64,000 nucleotides of DNA from contig CAZPHD010000001.1 in assembly GCA_964586225.1 (NCBI GenBank), positions 124,001 to 188,000 on the forward strand, read 5' to 3'. The translations under genes and the position numbers were made by a program. Every line of letters starts with the position of its first letter. The stretch's first letter is position 1. This document shows positions 41,191-50,776 of the stretch, one piece after another. The stretch is from JANJUB01 sp964586225. GTDB lineage: Bacteria > Armatimonadota > Fimbriimonadia > Fimbriimonadales > Fimbriimonadaceae. The notes under the pieces are model-generated. The model searched no databases. It saw only the letters and a list, made by a program, of their open reading frames with translations, and was not told the DNA's origin.

Positions 41191-43308
41191 GTGCGGCGCT
41201 TGTTTGCCGCCCTTGAGCCCGCAACCGCTACGATGCTCGTGTTCTCGGCCATGGTGGTCCTTATCTGCGCCGCCGGGCTCCGGAAGCTTACGCCAGCGAT
41301 CGCTTTGCTGACGTCGGCGGGCATCGCGATGGGTATCGGCGCACTTGCCACCCAATTGGCTCGAACATCCGCGGTGGTCCACGACTTGCATCTCGCCGAC
41401 CTTCTGATCCCCGCGGGCTGGATGTTAGTTGCTACAGCGGGAACGCTTAATTTGAACTTCAGATCGTGGGCAGACCATAGGCTCAAGTTGGCCCCTACGG
41501 TTCAAGTGGACACCCCCGTCACGGCGGCGGGGCCGTACGCTATCGCGCTCATGGCGTTTGGCCTCGTTGCGGCTCAGGAACTGCACGAGAAAGGCTCGGT
41601 CAGCGCGCCCGTCTTCATCCTGTGCGGAGTGCTGATGACGCTCGTGATCGTCCGGCAACTTCTGACGCTACATGAGAACCAAACGCTTGTCCGACAAATC
41701 GGTGAGTTCAACCGCAACCTTGAGAACATGGTCGACCGCCGGACCACCCAACTTCAGTCGCTCCACGCTTTTAGCAAGGCGATCAGTACCTCACTGGATT
41801 TCGAATCGGTCATTCGGGCCGCGGTGGCTCAGATTAGCGATGCCATGCAGGCGGAGGCTATCGTCGTCAATCTGACCCCGCTCTCGCTCATGACCCATGC
41901 CACGTTCGGCCCCCACGTGCGTTCACAGAGCGTTGAGGCCTATCCGTGGGTGCTCGATCATCTCGACATTCTCGATGTGACCTCTCCCGCGCGATTTGGG
42001 AGCCTGCACGATCCCGACTTCAAGCATCACCTGAAATTCGCGTTCGCGCCTGTTACGTCGAAGGGTCGCGTCTTCGGTTGGGTTGCCGTGTTGCGCCCCG
42101 ATGCATCCTACGATCATGAAGATCGATCGGTTCTTGAGGGGTTGACCCTCGAACTTGGGGCCGCACTCGAGAACACCCGACTCTACGAGCTCGCTCGCCA
42201 GATGGCCGACCTCGATTCCGTCACCGGATTGCCTAATCATCGTGCAGCCCAGCAACGCTTCGAGTTCTTGTTCAATGCCGCTCAGGCCAACGACGAAACG
42301 CTGGGCGCCATGATGATTGATGTCAACAACTTCAAGCACTTCAACGACACGTATGGGCATGTCGTCGGTGATCAAGTCTTGAAGACGATAGCTCGGGTCC
42401 TCCGCGACGTGGTGGCCCCAAACGAGGTGCCCGCGCGATATGGCGGCGATGAGTTCATCGTCTTGGTGCCGCGGGCGACGGAGCAGCGGTTGGAGGACCT
42501 CACGGCGACGATTGATGGGCGCCTCATGGAAGAGGGATTTCGCGATCACCGTTCCGGGCGAACGATCCCGTTGAGTGTGAGCATCGGCGTAGCTCGTTAT
42601 CCCCTCGATGCAAGCACGCGACTCGAACTCGTGGCCGCCGCCGATCGCAATATGTACCACGCGAAGAACTCGGCGAAGAGTGGGGCCCCAGCACCGCGCT
42701 CGCGGGGCCTACGGCATGAGTCCCTTGTCGAGGGCTTCGATCTGCTCGACTCGATGATCACCGCGATCGACAACAAGGATTACTACACCCGAGCGCACTC
42801 TGAGGAAGTCACCGAGTATGCCCTCTGGATCGCCGAGGAACTCGGCTTTGGCGAGGAGCCCCAACGGCTGGTGCGCCTCGCTGGACTCCTCCACGACGTC
42901 GGCAAGATCGGAATCCCTGACGAGATTCTGCGTAAGCCGGGTCAACTGAGCGAGGCCGACTTTGACGTCATGCGCCAACATCCCGAGGTGGGTGCCTTCA
43001 TGATCGGCAACATTCCCGGCTTGGCCGACATTGTTCCTGGCGTCCGCCATCACCACGAGCGCTACGATGGACGAGGGTATCCCGACAAACTTGCCGGGGA
43101 ATCGATTCCGTTCCTGGGTCGGCTGCTCGCGGTGCCCGACGTGTTTAGCGCATTGACCACCGAGCGCCCCTATCGCAAGGGGCTCCCATGGGAAGTTGCT
43201 CTTGAACGGATCAAAGCGGACTCGGGCATGGCGTTCGACCCGCGAATTGTCGAGGCGTTCGAGCAAGCGCTTCGCAAGAGGATGGCGAGCCGTTCCCTTG
43301 CCGCGTAA
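41191..43308 (+). CDS. GAF-GGDEF-HD-GYP cyclic-di-GMP signalling protein
   Basis: A 705-residue protein. Helices at the N-terminus (about 12-165) appear to be the second half of a membrane sensor domain whose first half lies out of frame upstream. A GAF domain follows (about 190-335), then a diguanylate cyclase domain with intact RYGGDEFIV (about 417) and no obvious RxxD inhibitory site. Last is an HD-GYP phosphodiesterase with HSEEVTEYA, LLHDVGKIGIPDEIL and HHHERYDGRGYPDKLAGE. Both catalytic motifs are intact, so the protein could make and degrade cyclic di-GMP. A GTG start is used; without the upstream part the sensor domain is incomplete. Confidence 0.85.
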   Translation: MRRLFAALEPATATMLVFSAMVVLICAAGLRKLTPAIALLTSAGIAMGIGALATQLARTSAVVHDLHLADLLIPAGWMLVATAGTLNLNFRSWADHRLKLAPTVQVDTPVTAAGPYAIALMAFGLVAAQELHEKGSVSAPVFILCGVLMTLVIVRQLLTLHENQTLVRQIGEFNRNLENMVDRRTTQLQSLHAFSKAISTSLDFESVIRAAVAQISDAMQAEAIVVNLTPLSLMTHATFGPHVRSQSVEAYPWVLDHLDILDVTSPARFGSLHDPDFKHHLKFAFAPVTSKGRVFGWVAVLRPDASYDHEDRSVLEGLTLELGAALENTRLYELARQMADLDSVTGLPNHRAAQQRFEFLFNAAQANDETLGAMMIDVNNFKHFNDTYGHVVGDQVLKTIARVLRDVVAPNEVPARYGGDEFIVLVPRATEQRLEDLTATIDGRLMEEGFRDHRSGRTIPLSVSIGVARYPLDASTRLELVAAADRNMYHAKNSAKSGAPAPRSRGLRHESLVEGFDLLDSMITAIDNKDYYTRAHSEEVTEYALWIAEELGFGEEPQRLVRLAGLLHDVGKIGIPDEILRKPGQLSEADFDVMRQHPEVGAFMIGNIPGLADIVPGVRHHHERYDGRGYPDKLAGESIPFLGRLLAVPDVFSALTTERPYRKGLPWEVALERIKADSGMAFDPRIVEAFEQALRKRMASRSLAA

Positions 43309-43314
43309 TCGCGC

Positions 43315-43320
43315 TATGAT
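43315..43320 (+). promoter_or_regulatory. -10 hexamer of the fused ABC protein gene, leaderless type
   Basis: TATGAT ends 6 bases before the GTG start at 43327, with no Shine-Dalgarno sequence. Confidence 0.55.
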
Positions 43321-43326
43321 AGCCGT

Positions 43327-45732
43327 GTGATACGGCGGTTGCTTGCGAGTGCGCTGGTGGGAATGCTGAGCTTGGTCGGCTTTGCGCAAGACCCAGTGAC
43401 CATTCGTATGATGGCTGGCCCCGCCCAGGGCATTCCGCCCAAGGAAGCCACCGATCCCCGCTCGCTGGCCCGCCGCGCCGTCTTCGAGACCTTCCACCGC
43501 GAACATCCCGACATCCGCGTGGTCAATGCGGGCGGCCTGGAACTCACCGGCGAACGCGCTGAGAGCGGATTCCTCATGTCGATGGCGGGCGACACCGCGC
43601 CGGACGTGTTCTACGTCAACTTCCGGCAGTACTTCAACTACATCGATCAGGGATTCTGCCGCCCCCTCGACGACCTCATCGCGAACGACCCCGCCGCTAA
43701 GGAGCGGATCCATCCGTTCATCGAGAAGGTGCTCCGTAGCTACGACGAGAAGCTCTATGCGGTGCCGTTCTTCCAGGTCGCGATGGCGCTCTACTACCGG
43801 AAGGACCACTTTCTCGAAGCCGGTCTCGACCCGAACCGCCCCCCGCGCACCTGGGATGAGTTCATCGAGTACGGCCGCAAACTCACCGAAGCCCGCCCTG
43901 GGCGCAACGGGTTCGTGTTCTCGGCAGGCATGGGCGGTCGGGGCTACCACTGGAGCAACTTCGTGTATCAGGCGGGTGGCGAGGTGGCCTATCCGACGGA
44001 GAGCGGCATCTGGAAAGCCGGCATCGCCACCGACGCGGGCGTCAAAGCGCTTGACATGTATCGCCGCCTTGTCGTTGAGACCTGGAACGGCAAAGGCCCG
44101 ATCGCCTTGCTCACGACCGACCGGTTGTCGGCAATCCGCGAGGGCAAGGTTTCGATGTGGTTCGACTACACGAACGATGTGCTGCTGAACATGTCGGACC
44201 TCGATCCGAGTGTGCTGGGCGTGGCGGCGCTACCGGCCGGTCCGGCCGGACCCGCGAACGAAATCAACGCGGGCATGTGGGCGATCAATGCCAATGTCAA
44301 AGACCCCGCGAAGCTCGCCGCCTGTTGGAGGTTTATCGCTTTCTTCGCCGGTGAGCGTGCCGCGCAGATCAACACCGATCGGTTTGTCGAGCTTGGTATG
44401 GGGCGGCTGGTAAATCCGGTGTGGCTGGAGAAGTTTGGATACCCCGACCTGGCCGCCCAAGTCGATCCGCTGTACGTGCAGGCGAGCCGCTCGGTGTTCG
44501 AGACCGGCCATCCCGAGCCCTATGGGCGGAACATGCAACAGGTCTATGCGGTGCTGGACCAAGCCCTTGACCGCGCCAAGCTCGAACCTGACACTCCCGC
44601 GATGGAGATCCTGGCCAGTGTCGCCAAGGAGATGGACCAGAAGATGCTCGGCTACATTCCGCCCGAAGAGATGGCGCGGAAGCGAGCTTGGGCGCTCGGG
44701 TTTGTGGGCGGCCTCGGAGTCGTGCTCGTCAGCGGGATCGTGTGGGGCTGGCGCTGGAGTCGCCGGCGGATTTCGGTGGCCGAGGTGCGCGGGCCGGTGG
44801 GTCAGAGTCGCCCGCGAATGCTGCGCTTTATGGCGGCATGCCTTGCTCCGGCGGTCGCGAGCATCTTGCTGTGGGCCTACTATCCTCTCGCCCGCGGACT
44901 GGTGATCGCCTTCCAGGACTACCGCATCGGCCAGCCGCCCACATTTGTGGGGCTCGACAACTTCATCGCCGTGTTCTCACAACCGGTGTTCTGGCGCTCA
45001 TTGCTGAACTCGTTTCTGTATGTGGGATTGAGCCTGCTCATCGGCTTCTTCATTCCAGTGTTCCTCGCGATCGCACTGAACGAGATCCCGCGCGCCAAGG
45101 TGTTCTTCCGAACGGTGTTCTATCTGCCCGCGATGACGAGCGCTATTGTCGTGGCGTTCTTGTGGCGGCAGTTCTACGACAAGAGCGAAACCGGCATCCT
45201 GAACACGCTGCTCGCGCCGTTCATCGACCTGTACAACATGATCGCTCCGCACGTCGGCATGAACGTTGCGCCGAAGGCCGTGGATTGGTTGGGGAATCCG
45301 TCGCTGGCGCTTTTCGCGGTGGTCCTGCCTGGGATTTGGGCGGGCGCCGGACCGGGGTCCATTCTGTATCTCGCTGCAATGAAGAACATCCCGGACGAGC
45401 GCTACGAGGCGGCCGACCTGGATGGCGCCAATTGGATGACGAAGATCCGCTTCATCACCCTGCCGGGGTTGCGCACGCTGATCATGATCAATCTGCTCGG
45501 CGTGTTCATCGCTGGCTTTAAGGCGATGGAGAACATCTTTGTGTTGACCGGCGGCGGCCCGCTCAACGCCACGCGAACCGTGGGTTTGGAGATCTGGGAA
45601 AACGCGTTTATGTTCCTCAAGTTTGGCTACGCGACGGCGGCGGCGTGGATGATGGGCACGATCTTGATTGGGTTCACCCTTCTGCAGATCCGCAGTCTGC
45701 TGAATGTGAAGTTCGGTACGGCGAAGTTGTAA
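43327..45732 (+). CDS. Sugar ABC transporter: solute-binding protein fused to permease
   Basis: An 801-residue fusion. Residues 1 to about 440 form a family 1 extracellular solute-binding protein with signal peptide (MIRRLLASALVGMLSLVGFA), FETFHREHPDIRVVNAGG, APDVFYVNFRQY and AMALYYRKDHF. A membrane helix (about 455-477) leads into a MalF/UgpA-type permease (about 500-795) with YYPLARGLVIAFQDYRIG, FVGLDNFIAVF and the EAA-like loop YEAADLDGANWMTKIRFITL. The binding protein is thus tethered to its own channel. The partner permease and ATPase are not adjacent; polA follows on the opposite strand. Confidence 0.88.
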   Translation: MIRRLLASALVGMLSLVGFAQDPVTIRMMAGPAQGIPPKEATDPRSLARRAVFETFHREHPDIRVVNAGGLELTGERAESGFLMSMAGDTAPDVFYVNFRQYFNYIDQGFCRPLDDLIANDPAAKERIHPFIEKVLRSYDEKLYAVPFFQVAMALYYRKDHFLEAGLDPNRPPRTWDEFIEYGRKLTEARPGRNGFVFSAGMGGRGYHWSNFVYQAGGEVAYPTESGIWKAGIATDAGVKALDMYRRLVVETWNGKGPIALLTTDRLSAIREGKVSMWFDYTNDVLLNMSDLDPSVLGVAALPAGPAGPANEINAGMWAINANVKDPAKLAACWRFIAFFAGERAAQINTDRFVELGMGRLVNPVWLEKFGYPDLAAQVDPLYVQASRSVFETGHPEPYGRNMQQVYAVLDQALDRAKLEPDTPAMEILASVAKEMDQKMLGYIPPEEMARKRAWALGFVGGLGVVLVSGIVWGWRWSRRRISVAEVRGPVGQSRPRMLRFMAACLAPAVASILLWAYYPLARGLVIAFQDYRIGQPPTFVGLDNFIAVFSQPVFWRSLLNSFLYVGLSLLIGFFIPVFLAIALNEIPRAKVFFRTVFYLPAMTSAIVVAFLWRQFYDKSETGILNTLLAPFIDLYNMIAPHVGMNVAPKAVDWLGNPSLALFAVVLPGIWAGAGPGSILYLAAMKNIPDERYEAADLDGANWMTKIRFITLPGLRTLIMINLLGVFIAGFKAMENIFVLTGGGPLNATRTVGLEIWENAFMFLKFGYATAAAWMMGTILIGFTLLQIRSLLNVKFGTAKL

Positions 45733-45784
45733 GCACCGCTTCCCTGTAGCCGCATGAATGTGTTGTGCCTGCGGGACAGCTTCA

Positions 45785-45806
45785 CGCCGGTACGATGCAA
45801 CCGGCG
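45785..45806. terminator. Possible hairpin between convergent genes
   Basis: CGCCGGT and ACCGGCG pair as a 7-base stem with an 8-base loop in the 98-base gap between the fused ABC gene and polA. No T tract follows. Confidence 0.3.
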
Positions 45807-45830
45807 ACTACGGCAGGAGCCAAGCGGCGA

Positions 45831-48428
45831 TTACGGGCGTGGAATGTCGGCCATCTCCGCCCAATTCGCGCCCACCTTGGCGTCCACCTCAATCGGCACC
45901 GAGAGCGGTAGCGAGTTCTCCATCGCGGCGCGAAGGGGCTCAATCAGATGTTCTTCTCCCTCCGCTAACTCAAACACCAGTTCGTCGTGCACCTGCAGTA
46001 GCATCCGCGACTTCGCCCCTGTGAGAACCCGCTCAACGTGGATCATCGCCAGCTTGATCATGTCGCTGGCCGTGCCCTGAATCGGCGCATTCATGGCCTG
46101 CCGCTCGGCGTACATCCGCTCGTTCCGGTTCGCATTATGGATGTCTGGAAAGTAGCGTCGCCGCCCGCACAGCGTGGTCGTAAAGCCCTTGCTTCGCGCC
46201 TCCTGGACTGTGGCCTCGGTAAACCCCTTCACCTTCGGGAAGCGCTCGCGATATTGCTCGATGAGCGCCCGCGCTTCCGAGATCGAAAACCCGCCGCCGA
46301 GCTGGTTCGCAAGGCCATACTCCGTCACCCCGTACAACACGGCGTAGTTGAGGAGCTTCGCCAGCCCACGTTGGTCTTTCTTGACCTCTGCTTCCGGAAT
46401 GCCGAACATCAGCCCCGCCGTGACCGCGTGCACATCCGTCCGCCGGGCAAACGCCTCGACGAGATTCTCATCTCCGCACATGTGCGCGAGCACGCGCAAC
46501 TCGATCTGCGAATAGTCGAAGGACGCCAACTGGTAGCCGGGCGCAGCCAAGAAAGCGCGCCGAATCTCGCGGCCGAGCTCCGTTCGGATGGGGATGTTCT
46601 GCAGGTTCGGATCATTCGAGCTGAGCCGCCCCGTCGCCGCGACTGCCTGATTGTAGGTGGTGTGGATGCGGCCATCGTCGGCGATCAGGCGCGGTAGCGC
46701 ATCCGCGTAGGTCGATTTGAGCTTTGAGAGCTCGCGCCAGTGCAGCACGTTGGCGATGATCGGAAACGCGGGAGCAAGGGGCTGAAGCACCTCCGCACCG
46801 GTCGGGTAGCCGGTCTTGCCCTTCTTCACGCCCGGGATCATCATCTTCTCGAACAACACGTCGCCAAGTTGTTTGGGCGAGGCGATGTTGAACGTCGCGC
46901 CCGCCTCGTCATAGATGGTCTGCGTGAGGGTGGCGATTTGCGTTTCTAGCAGCGCCGAAAACTCACCGAGCACCTCGCGGCTGACCGCGATGCCCGCTTG
47001 CTCCATCTCCGCCAGCATCGGCACCAGAGGTAGCTCGATGTCCATCAGCACGCTCGTTTGGCCTTCTTTCTCCAGCCGGTCGCGCATGGGGGATTCGAGC
47101 AGCGACAGGGCCGCGCACATCTCTCCACCGGTGGTAGGCGGCGTGATCTCCAGATAGCCTTGCACCAGGTCTCGAAGCGCATAGTTCGATCGGCCCGACT
47201 GCAGGACGTAACCCGCGAGCAGCGTATCGAATCGCACCGTCGCCGCCGGAGCCTCGCCCATCTTGTACATCGGCTTCGCGTCGTGGAGCACTGCCAACTC
47301 CGGGTGCTCGCGAAAGAGTCGTCGACCTACGTCCTCTGGTGTGCGGCGCACCTCGGTGCCAACCGCGACATACGCGATCCGCTCGGGCTCGTCAAACATG
47401 CCCATCTGCGCGGAAACCGATTCAAAGTACAGCGCAAACGGCCGATCGCCGACCCACGGCCGCAATCGCCCGTAATCACGCTCCTCGCGCTGTTCGATCT
47501 CGATGCGCTCCATCTCGACCTTCACGGTCACCGGCGCGTCGCCCTGGCTCTCGCGATACTTGGTCAGCACCGTTGGCATCCGCCGAACTTGGGAACGGAG
47601 CTCGTATTGCTCGAGGATTTCGCGCGCGTGCTCGTATTCCTCGTCGGTGAGCCGGAACGGCTCGAAGTCGTACTTGACGGGGGCGTTGGTGTCGATCGTG
47701 GCCAGCCACCGTGACTTGAGCATCTGCTCCCGGACAGGTTCGATCTTCTTCTGGAACTTAGGGTCAACCTCATCCCATCGATCCAGCAGATCTTGTACAC
47801 CCTGAAACTTCTGCAGCAAGGTTGTCGCGCCCTTCTCTCCAATGCCCGGAACGCCGGGGATGTTGTCGCTGGTATCGCCGACGATGGCTTTGTAGTCCGG
47901 GATCAGCGCGGGCGGAAACCCGTAGCGGCCAAACACCTCGCCCGGGCCGTAGAACACGACCTCGGTGACCCCTTGCTTCATAGTCATGACGCGGACGTGA
48001 TCATCGACCAACTGCAACGAATCGAGGTCGCCGGTGACGATCGTGGTGTTGTAGCCGTTTTGCTCGCCCAGCTTCGCGATCGTGCCGACGACGTCATCCG
48101 CCTCGAATCCTGGGGCTTCGATCATCGGAATCCCGAGGCCCGAGATGAGATCGCGTGCGACCGCGAGCTGCGACCTAAGCTCGTCCGGCGTTTCGCGCCG
48201 CGTGCCCTTGTATTCGGCGTATTCGGCGTGGCGGAACGTCTTGCCGGGGGCATCCATCGCGACCACGACCGCGTCGGGATCATCCTTCTCCAGGATAAAG
48301 AACAGCATGCTGACGAAGCCATAGAGCGCGTTTGTGGGGCGACCGTCGCTCGTGCTCAGATACCGCGTCGCATAGAACGCGCGGTAGAGCAGGCTGTATC
48401 CGTCGAGAATGACCAGGTGCTTCGCCAC
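45831..48428 (-). CDS. polA: DNA polymerase I
   Basis: An 865-residue polymerase for repair and Okazaki-fragment processing. The 5'-3' exonuclease is intact (LVILDGYSLLYRAFYA, FEADDVVGTIA, VTGDLDSLQLV, GDTSDNIPGVPGIGEKGA). In the middle domain the DxE of 3'-5' proofreading is missing (FALYFESVS), and the second Asp motif is not recognisable, so proofreading is probably absent, as in Taq. The polymerase domain has TGRLSSNDPNLQNIP, DYSQIELRVLAH (about 635), the O-helix KLLNYAVLYG and LQVHDELVFE. The O-helix carries Tyr where E. coli has Phe762. A GTG start follows the upstream stop by 3 bases, with GAGG 6 bases before it. Confidence 0.95.
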   Translation of the reverse strand: MAKHLVILDGYSLLYRAFYATRYLSTSDGRPTNALYGFVSMLFFILEKDDPDAVVVAMDAPGKTFRHAEYAEYKGTRRETPDELRSQLAVARDLISGLGIPMIEAPGFEADDVVGTIAKLGEQNGYNTTIVTGDLDSLQLVDDHVRVMTMKQGVTEVVFYGPGEVFGRYGFPPALIPDYKAIVGDTSDNIPGVPGIGEKGATTLLQKFQGVQDLLDRWDEVDPKFQKKIEPVREQMLKSRWLATIDTNAPVKYDFEPFRLTDEEYEHAREILEQYELRSQVRRMPTVLTKYRESQGDAPVTVKVEMERIEIEQREERDYGRLRPWVGDRPFALYFESVSAQMGMFDEPERIAYVAVGTEVRRTPEDVGRRLFREHPELAVLHDAKPMYKMGEAPAATVRFDTLLAGYVLQSGRSNYALRDLVQGYLEITPPTTGGEMCAALSLLESPMRDRLEKEGQTSVLMDIELPLVPMLAEMEQAGIAVSREVLGEFSALLETQIATLTQTIYDEAGATFNIASPKQLGDVLFEKMMIPGVKKGKTGYPTGAEVLQPLAPAFPIIANVLHWRELSKLKSTYADALPRLIADDGRIHTTYNQAVAATGRLSSNDPNLQNIPIRTELGREIRRAFLAAPGYQLASFDYSQIELRVLAHMCGDENLVEAFARRTDVHAVTAGLMFGIPEAEVKKDQRGLAKLLNYAVLYGVTEYGLANQLGGGFSISEARALIEQYRERFPKVKGFTEATVQEARSKGFTTTLCGRRRYFPDIHNANRNERMYAERQAMNAPIQGTASDMIKLAMIHVERVLTGAKSRMLLQVHDELVFELAEGEEHLIEPLRAAMENSLPLSVPIEVDAKVGANWAEMADIPRP

Positions 48429-48431
48429 GGA

Positions 48432-50762
48432 TTACCTCGTCCACACGCCCGGTTCGCCCCAGAAACCGGCTCCGGTGACCGCCGCCGTGCCGTCACTCCA
48501 AGTCTTGGCGTCGAAGATCGTCCAGTCGGGGTAGGCGACACCGGCTGAGAACAGCGGCAGCCGTTCGGTGGCGCGCATGCCCTTTAGGGTTGTGCCGCCG
48601 ATCAGCGCGACCATACCGCCGCCCGCCTCCACCGCATAGAGGCACCCCAGGTCGCCAGTGAGTTTCTTGCCTTCCATCGTGACAGAATCACGCTTCAGCG
48701 ACAACAGGCTGGAGACCTTCAACTTGCCGAGCGCGGAGTTCATATCAGCGTGGCCGTAGATCACGACGTTGCGACTGGACAGCGCGTTGGCGGGTAGGGC
48801 CGAATCGGCGACGACATCCACGGCGCCGTTGCCGCGATACCACCACTGTTCCGCGTCGTACCGCGCCTTCGCGAACGACCACGCGTTCTCTTCACGAGTG
48901 CCGTTCGTCGCGTACACAAACGCCATCCGGCGCTGCATGGCTTCTTTAAACGGTCCGGATTGCAGGGGATTGACCGCCGCGTTCTGCCACTTGCCGTTGC
49001 GGAGTTCGAGATTCCATATCAGCGAGCGATCCCGCTTCGGTGGCACCGGCTGCCCGTCGATCTCGGCGAGTTCCACAAACACCCTCAGCGCGGCTACGTT
49101 CTTCGTGGTCATGGTCAGCCGCTTGCCATCATCGACAACATGGATCGTGCTGGGCTCAAGTTTGCGGACTTGCCGGCGGATCTCAAACTTCTCGATTCGG
49201 TGGCTGACCGCCGGGTTGAGCGTCATGAACTTCAGTTCATGACCTCGATCCGTCTTGACAAACCCCTTCAACTCCGCTTTACGGAACATGTCGAAGATGG
49301 GAGGCCAATCTACACAGTCCGCCCCCGGCGACCGATCGCCATCCCACCAGTGTCCGGCACCCTTCTCTTCGTAGTAGCCGATCGATTTGCCCATCTTCTC
49401 AAAGGTGTCGCGCATCGCGCGGGCTTCACGGACGGGAACGTTGTCATCGGCGTCACCGTGCAGGATATACACCTCCTGCGTGCGGTAGTTCTCGATCATC
49501 AGCTCGGTGTCGGTCGGGGAGACGGCTCGCTCGAAGAGTGCCTCCATCGGGGTTGGATTCTGGATTCGCGGCTTACCTACGTAGGTATAGAAGCTGCGCC
49601 AGCCGGCGCTCGGCGCGATGGCCGCGAACCGGTTAGGAAAGAGCGCCCCGAGTTGCCAGGTTCCATGCCCGCCCATCGAGTGACCGGTGAGGTAGGTCTT
49701 GACCGGGTCGGTTCCGTACTTGGCTTGAACGTGATCAAGCACTTCCATGGCGTCCATGCGGCCCCAATCTTCCCAGTCGAAGCCGAACGGGCGGCGATTG
49801 GTGGCGGCGACGGTGTAGCACCAGTCCTTCGGGCTGTAGGCTTCGGCTTGACCTTGGGCCTCAACCGACGCGCCGTGGACTGTGAGCACCATGGCCAGGC
49901 CCGGCTTGTGCACGGGAGGCGGCACGACCGCGTAGTATTGCACCGAGCCGTCAATCTTGCTGATGAACGTCTCGCGGCGCGTCTGGTCGGGCTTGCGAAT
50001 GCGGATGGTGGGTTCAAGAGTGTCGGTGACGTTGCCCGCTTTGAGTTCAAGAGTCAGCTTAGCGGAGTCGCCGGTGAGGTTTGAGCCGTTCGGGATGCGG
50101 AAGCCGACCTTGCGGATCGACATCGGCGGGATGCGCGGCAGCTTTGTGGACTCCGAGCGCTTGTTGGGCAGGCTCGCCCTGAGGCTGGCTCCCTCCAAAA
50201 CCGAATCGCCACCATTGAGCACGATGACCGCGCCCCACTGCGTCTCGGGCTTGCCGTCAATGAGATCGGGCAGGGTGAGATCGTCGCGGTTGAACATGAC
50301 GGGCTGCGTCATGGGCTCCAGCGCAACCCTCAGCCGCCCGCGGCCCGTCGCAAACAGCAGGTGGTTGTCGCCCGCGTTGAGCTTCACGGGAACCCGGTTG
50401 TAGCCATAGCCATAGACATCTCCGCCACGAGGCTCACCATTCACGTAAGCCAGGTTGTGGCCCGTCGCGTTCATCACCATGAGTTGCGTGCGATCTTTAC
50501 GCACAATGAATGCCGCATAACCGCCCTGAAAAGCTCGACCCTCGAACCAGCCCTGATCATTGGCCTTCACCGCAGCCCAGGTTCGGTTAGCGATCTTGTC
50601 GCCTTCAGCCGGGGCCTTCCACGTTCCGTCGACGATCTGCTGGACGAGCGCGTCGGTGGGGAAGGGGATGCGGCCTCCACGACCGACCGACTCGATGGCC
50701 AGACCGGAGTCGAGAACGAGGGGTGCTTGGGCAACCGCAATCAGCAAAGGAAGCAACGGCAT
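48432..50762 (-). CDS. Exported alpha/beta-hydrolase, prolyl-oligopeptidase/esterase-like
   Basis: A 776-residue exported protein with a short signal (MPLLPLLIAVAQA). The first 300 residues are beta-rich. The alpha/beta-hydrolase core (about 300-525) has VLTVHGASVEAQGQ, nucleophile Ser in GHSMGGHGTW, Asp in LHGDADDNVP and His in GAGHWWDG. A beta-rich C-terminal region of about 250 residues follows. Architecture suggests a secreted peptidase or carbohydrate esterase. It is 14 bases downstream of the PEP-CTERM gene and 3 bases upstream of polA on the same strand. A long in-frame N-terminal extension overlaps the upstream gene and is rejected. Confidence 0.8.
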   Translation of the reverse strand: MPLLPLLIAVAQAPLVLDSGLAIESVGRGGRIPFPTDALVQQIVDGTWKAPAEGDKIANRTWAAVKANDQGWFEGRAFQGGYAAFIVRKDRTQLMVMNATGHNLAYVNGEPRGGDVYGYGYNRVPVKLNAGDNHLLFATGRGRLRVALEPMTQPVMFNRDDLTLPDLIDGKPETQWGAVIVLNGGDSVLEGASLRASLPNKRSESTKLPRIPPMSIRKVGFRIPNGSNLTGDSAKLTLELKAGNVTDTLEPTIRIRKPDQTRRETFISKIDGSVQYYAVVPPPVHKPGLAMVLTVHGASVEAQGQAEAYSPKDWCYTVAATNRRPFGFDWEDWGRMDAMEVLDHVQAKYGTDPVKTYLTGHSMGGHGTWQLGALFPNRFAAIAPSAGWRSFYTYVGKPRIQNPTPMEALFERAVSPTDTELMIENYRTQEVYILHGDADDNVPVREARAMRDTFEKMGKSIGYYEEKGAGHWWDGDRSPGADCVDWPPIFDMFRKAELKGFVKTDRGHELKFMTLNPAVSHRIEKFEIRRQVRKLEPSTIHVVDDGKRLTMTTKNVAALRVFVELAEIDGQPVPPKRDRSLIWNLELRNGKWQNAAVNPLQSGPFKEAMQRRMAFVYATNGTREENAWSFAKARYDAEQWWYRGNGAVDVVADSALPANALSSRNVVIYGHADMNSALGKLKVSSLLSLKRDSVTMEGKKLTGDLGCLYAVEAGGGMVALIGGTTLKGMRATERLPLFSAGVAYPDWTIFDAKTWSDGTAAVTGAGFWGEPGVWTR

Positions 50763-50776
50763 GGTGCCGGTTTTAC

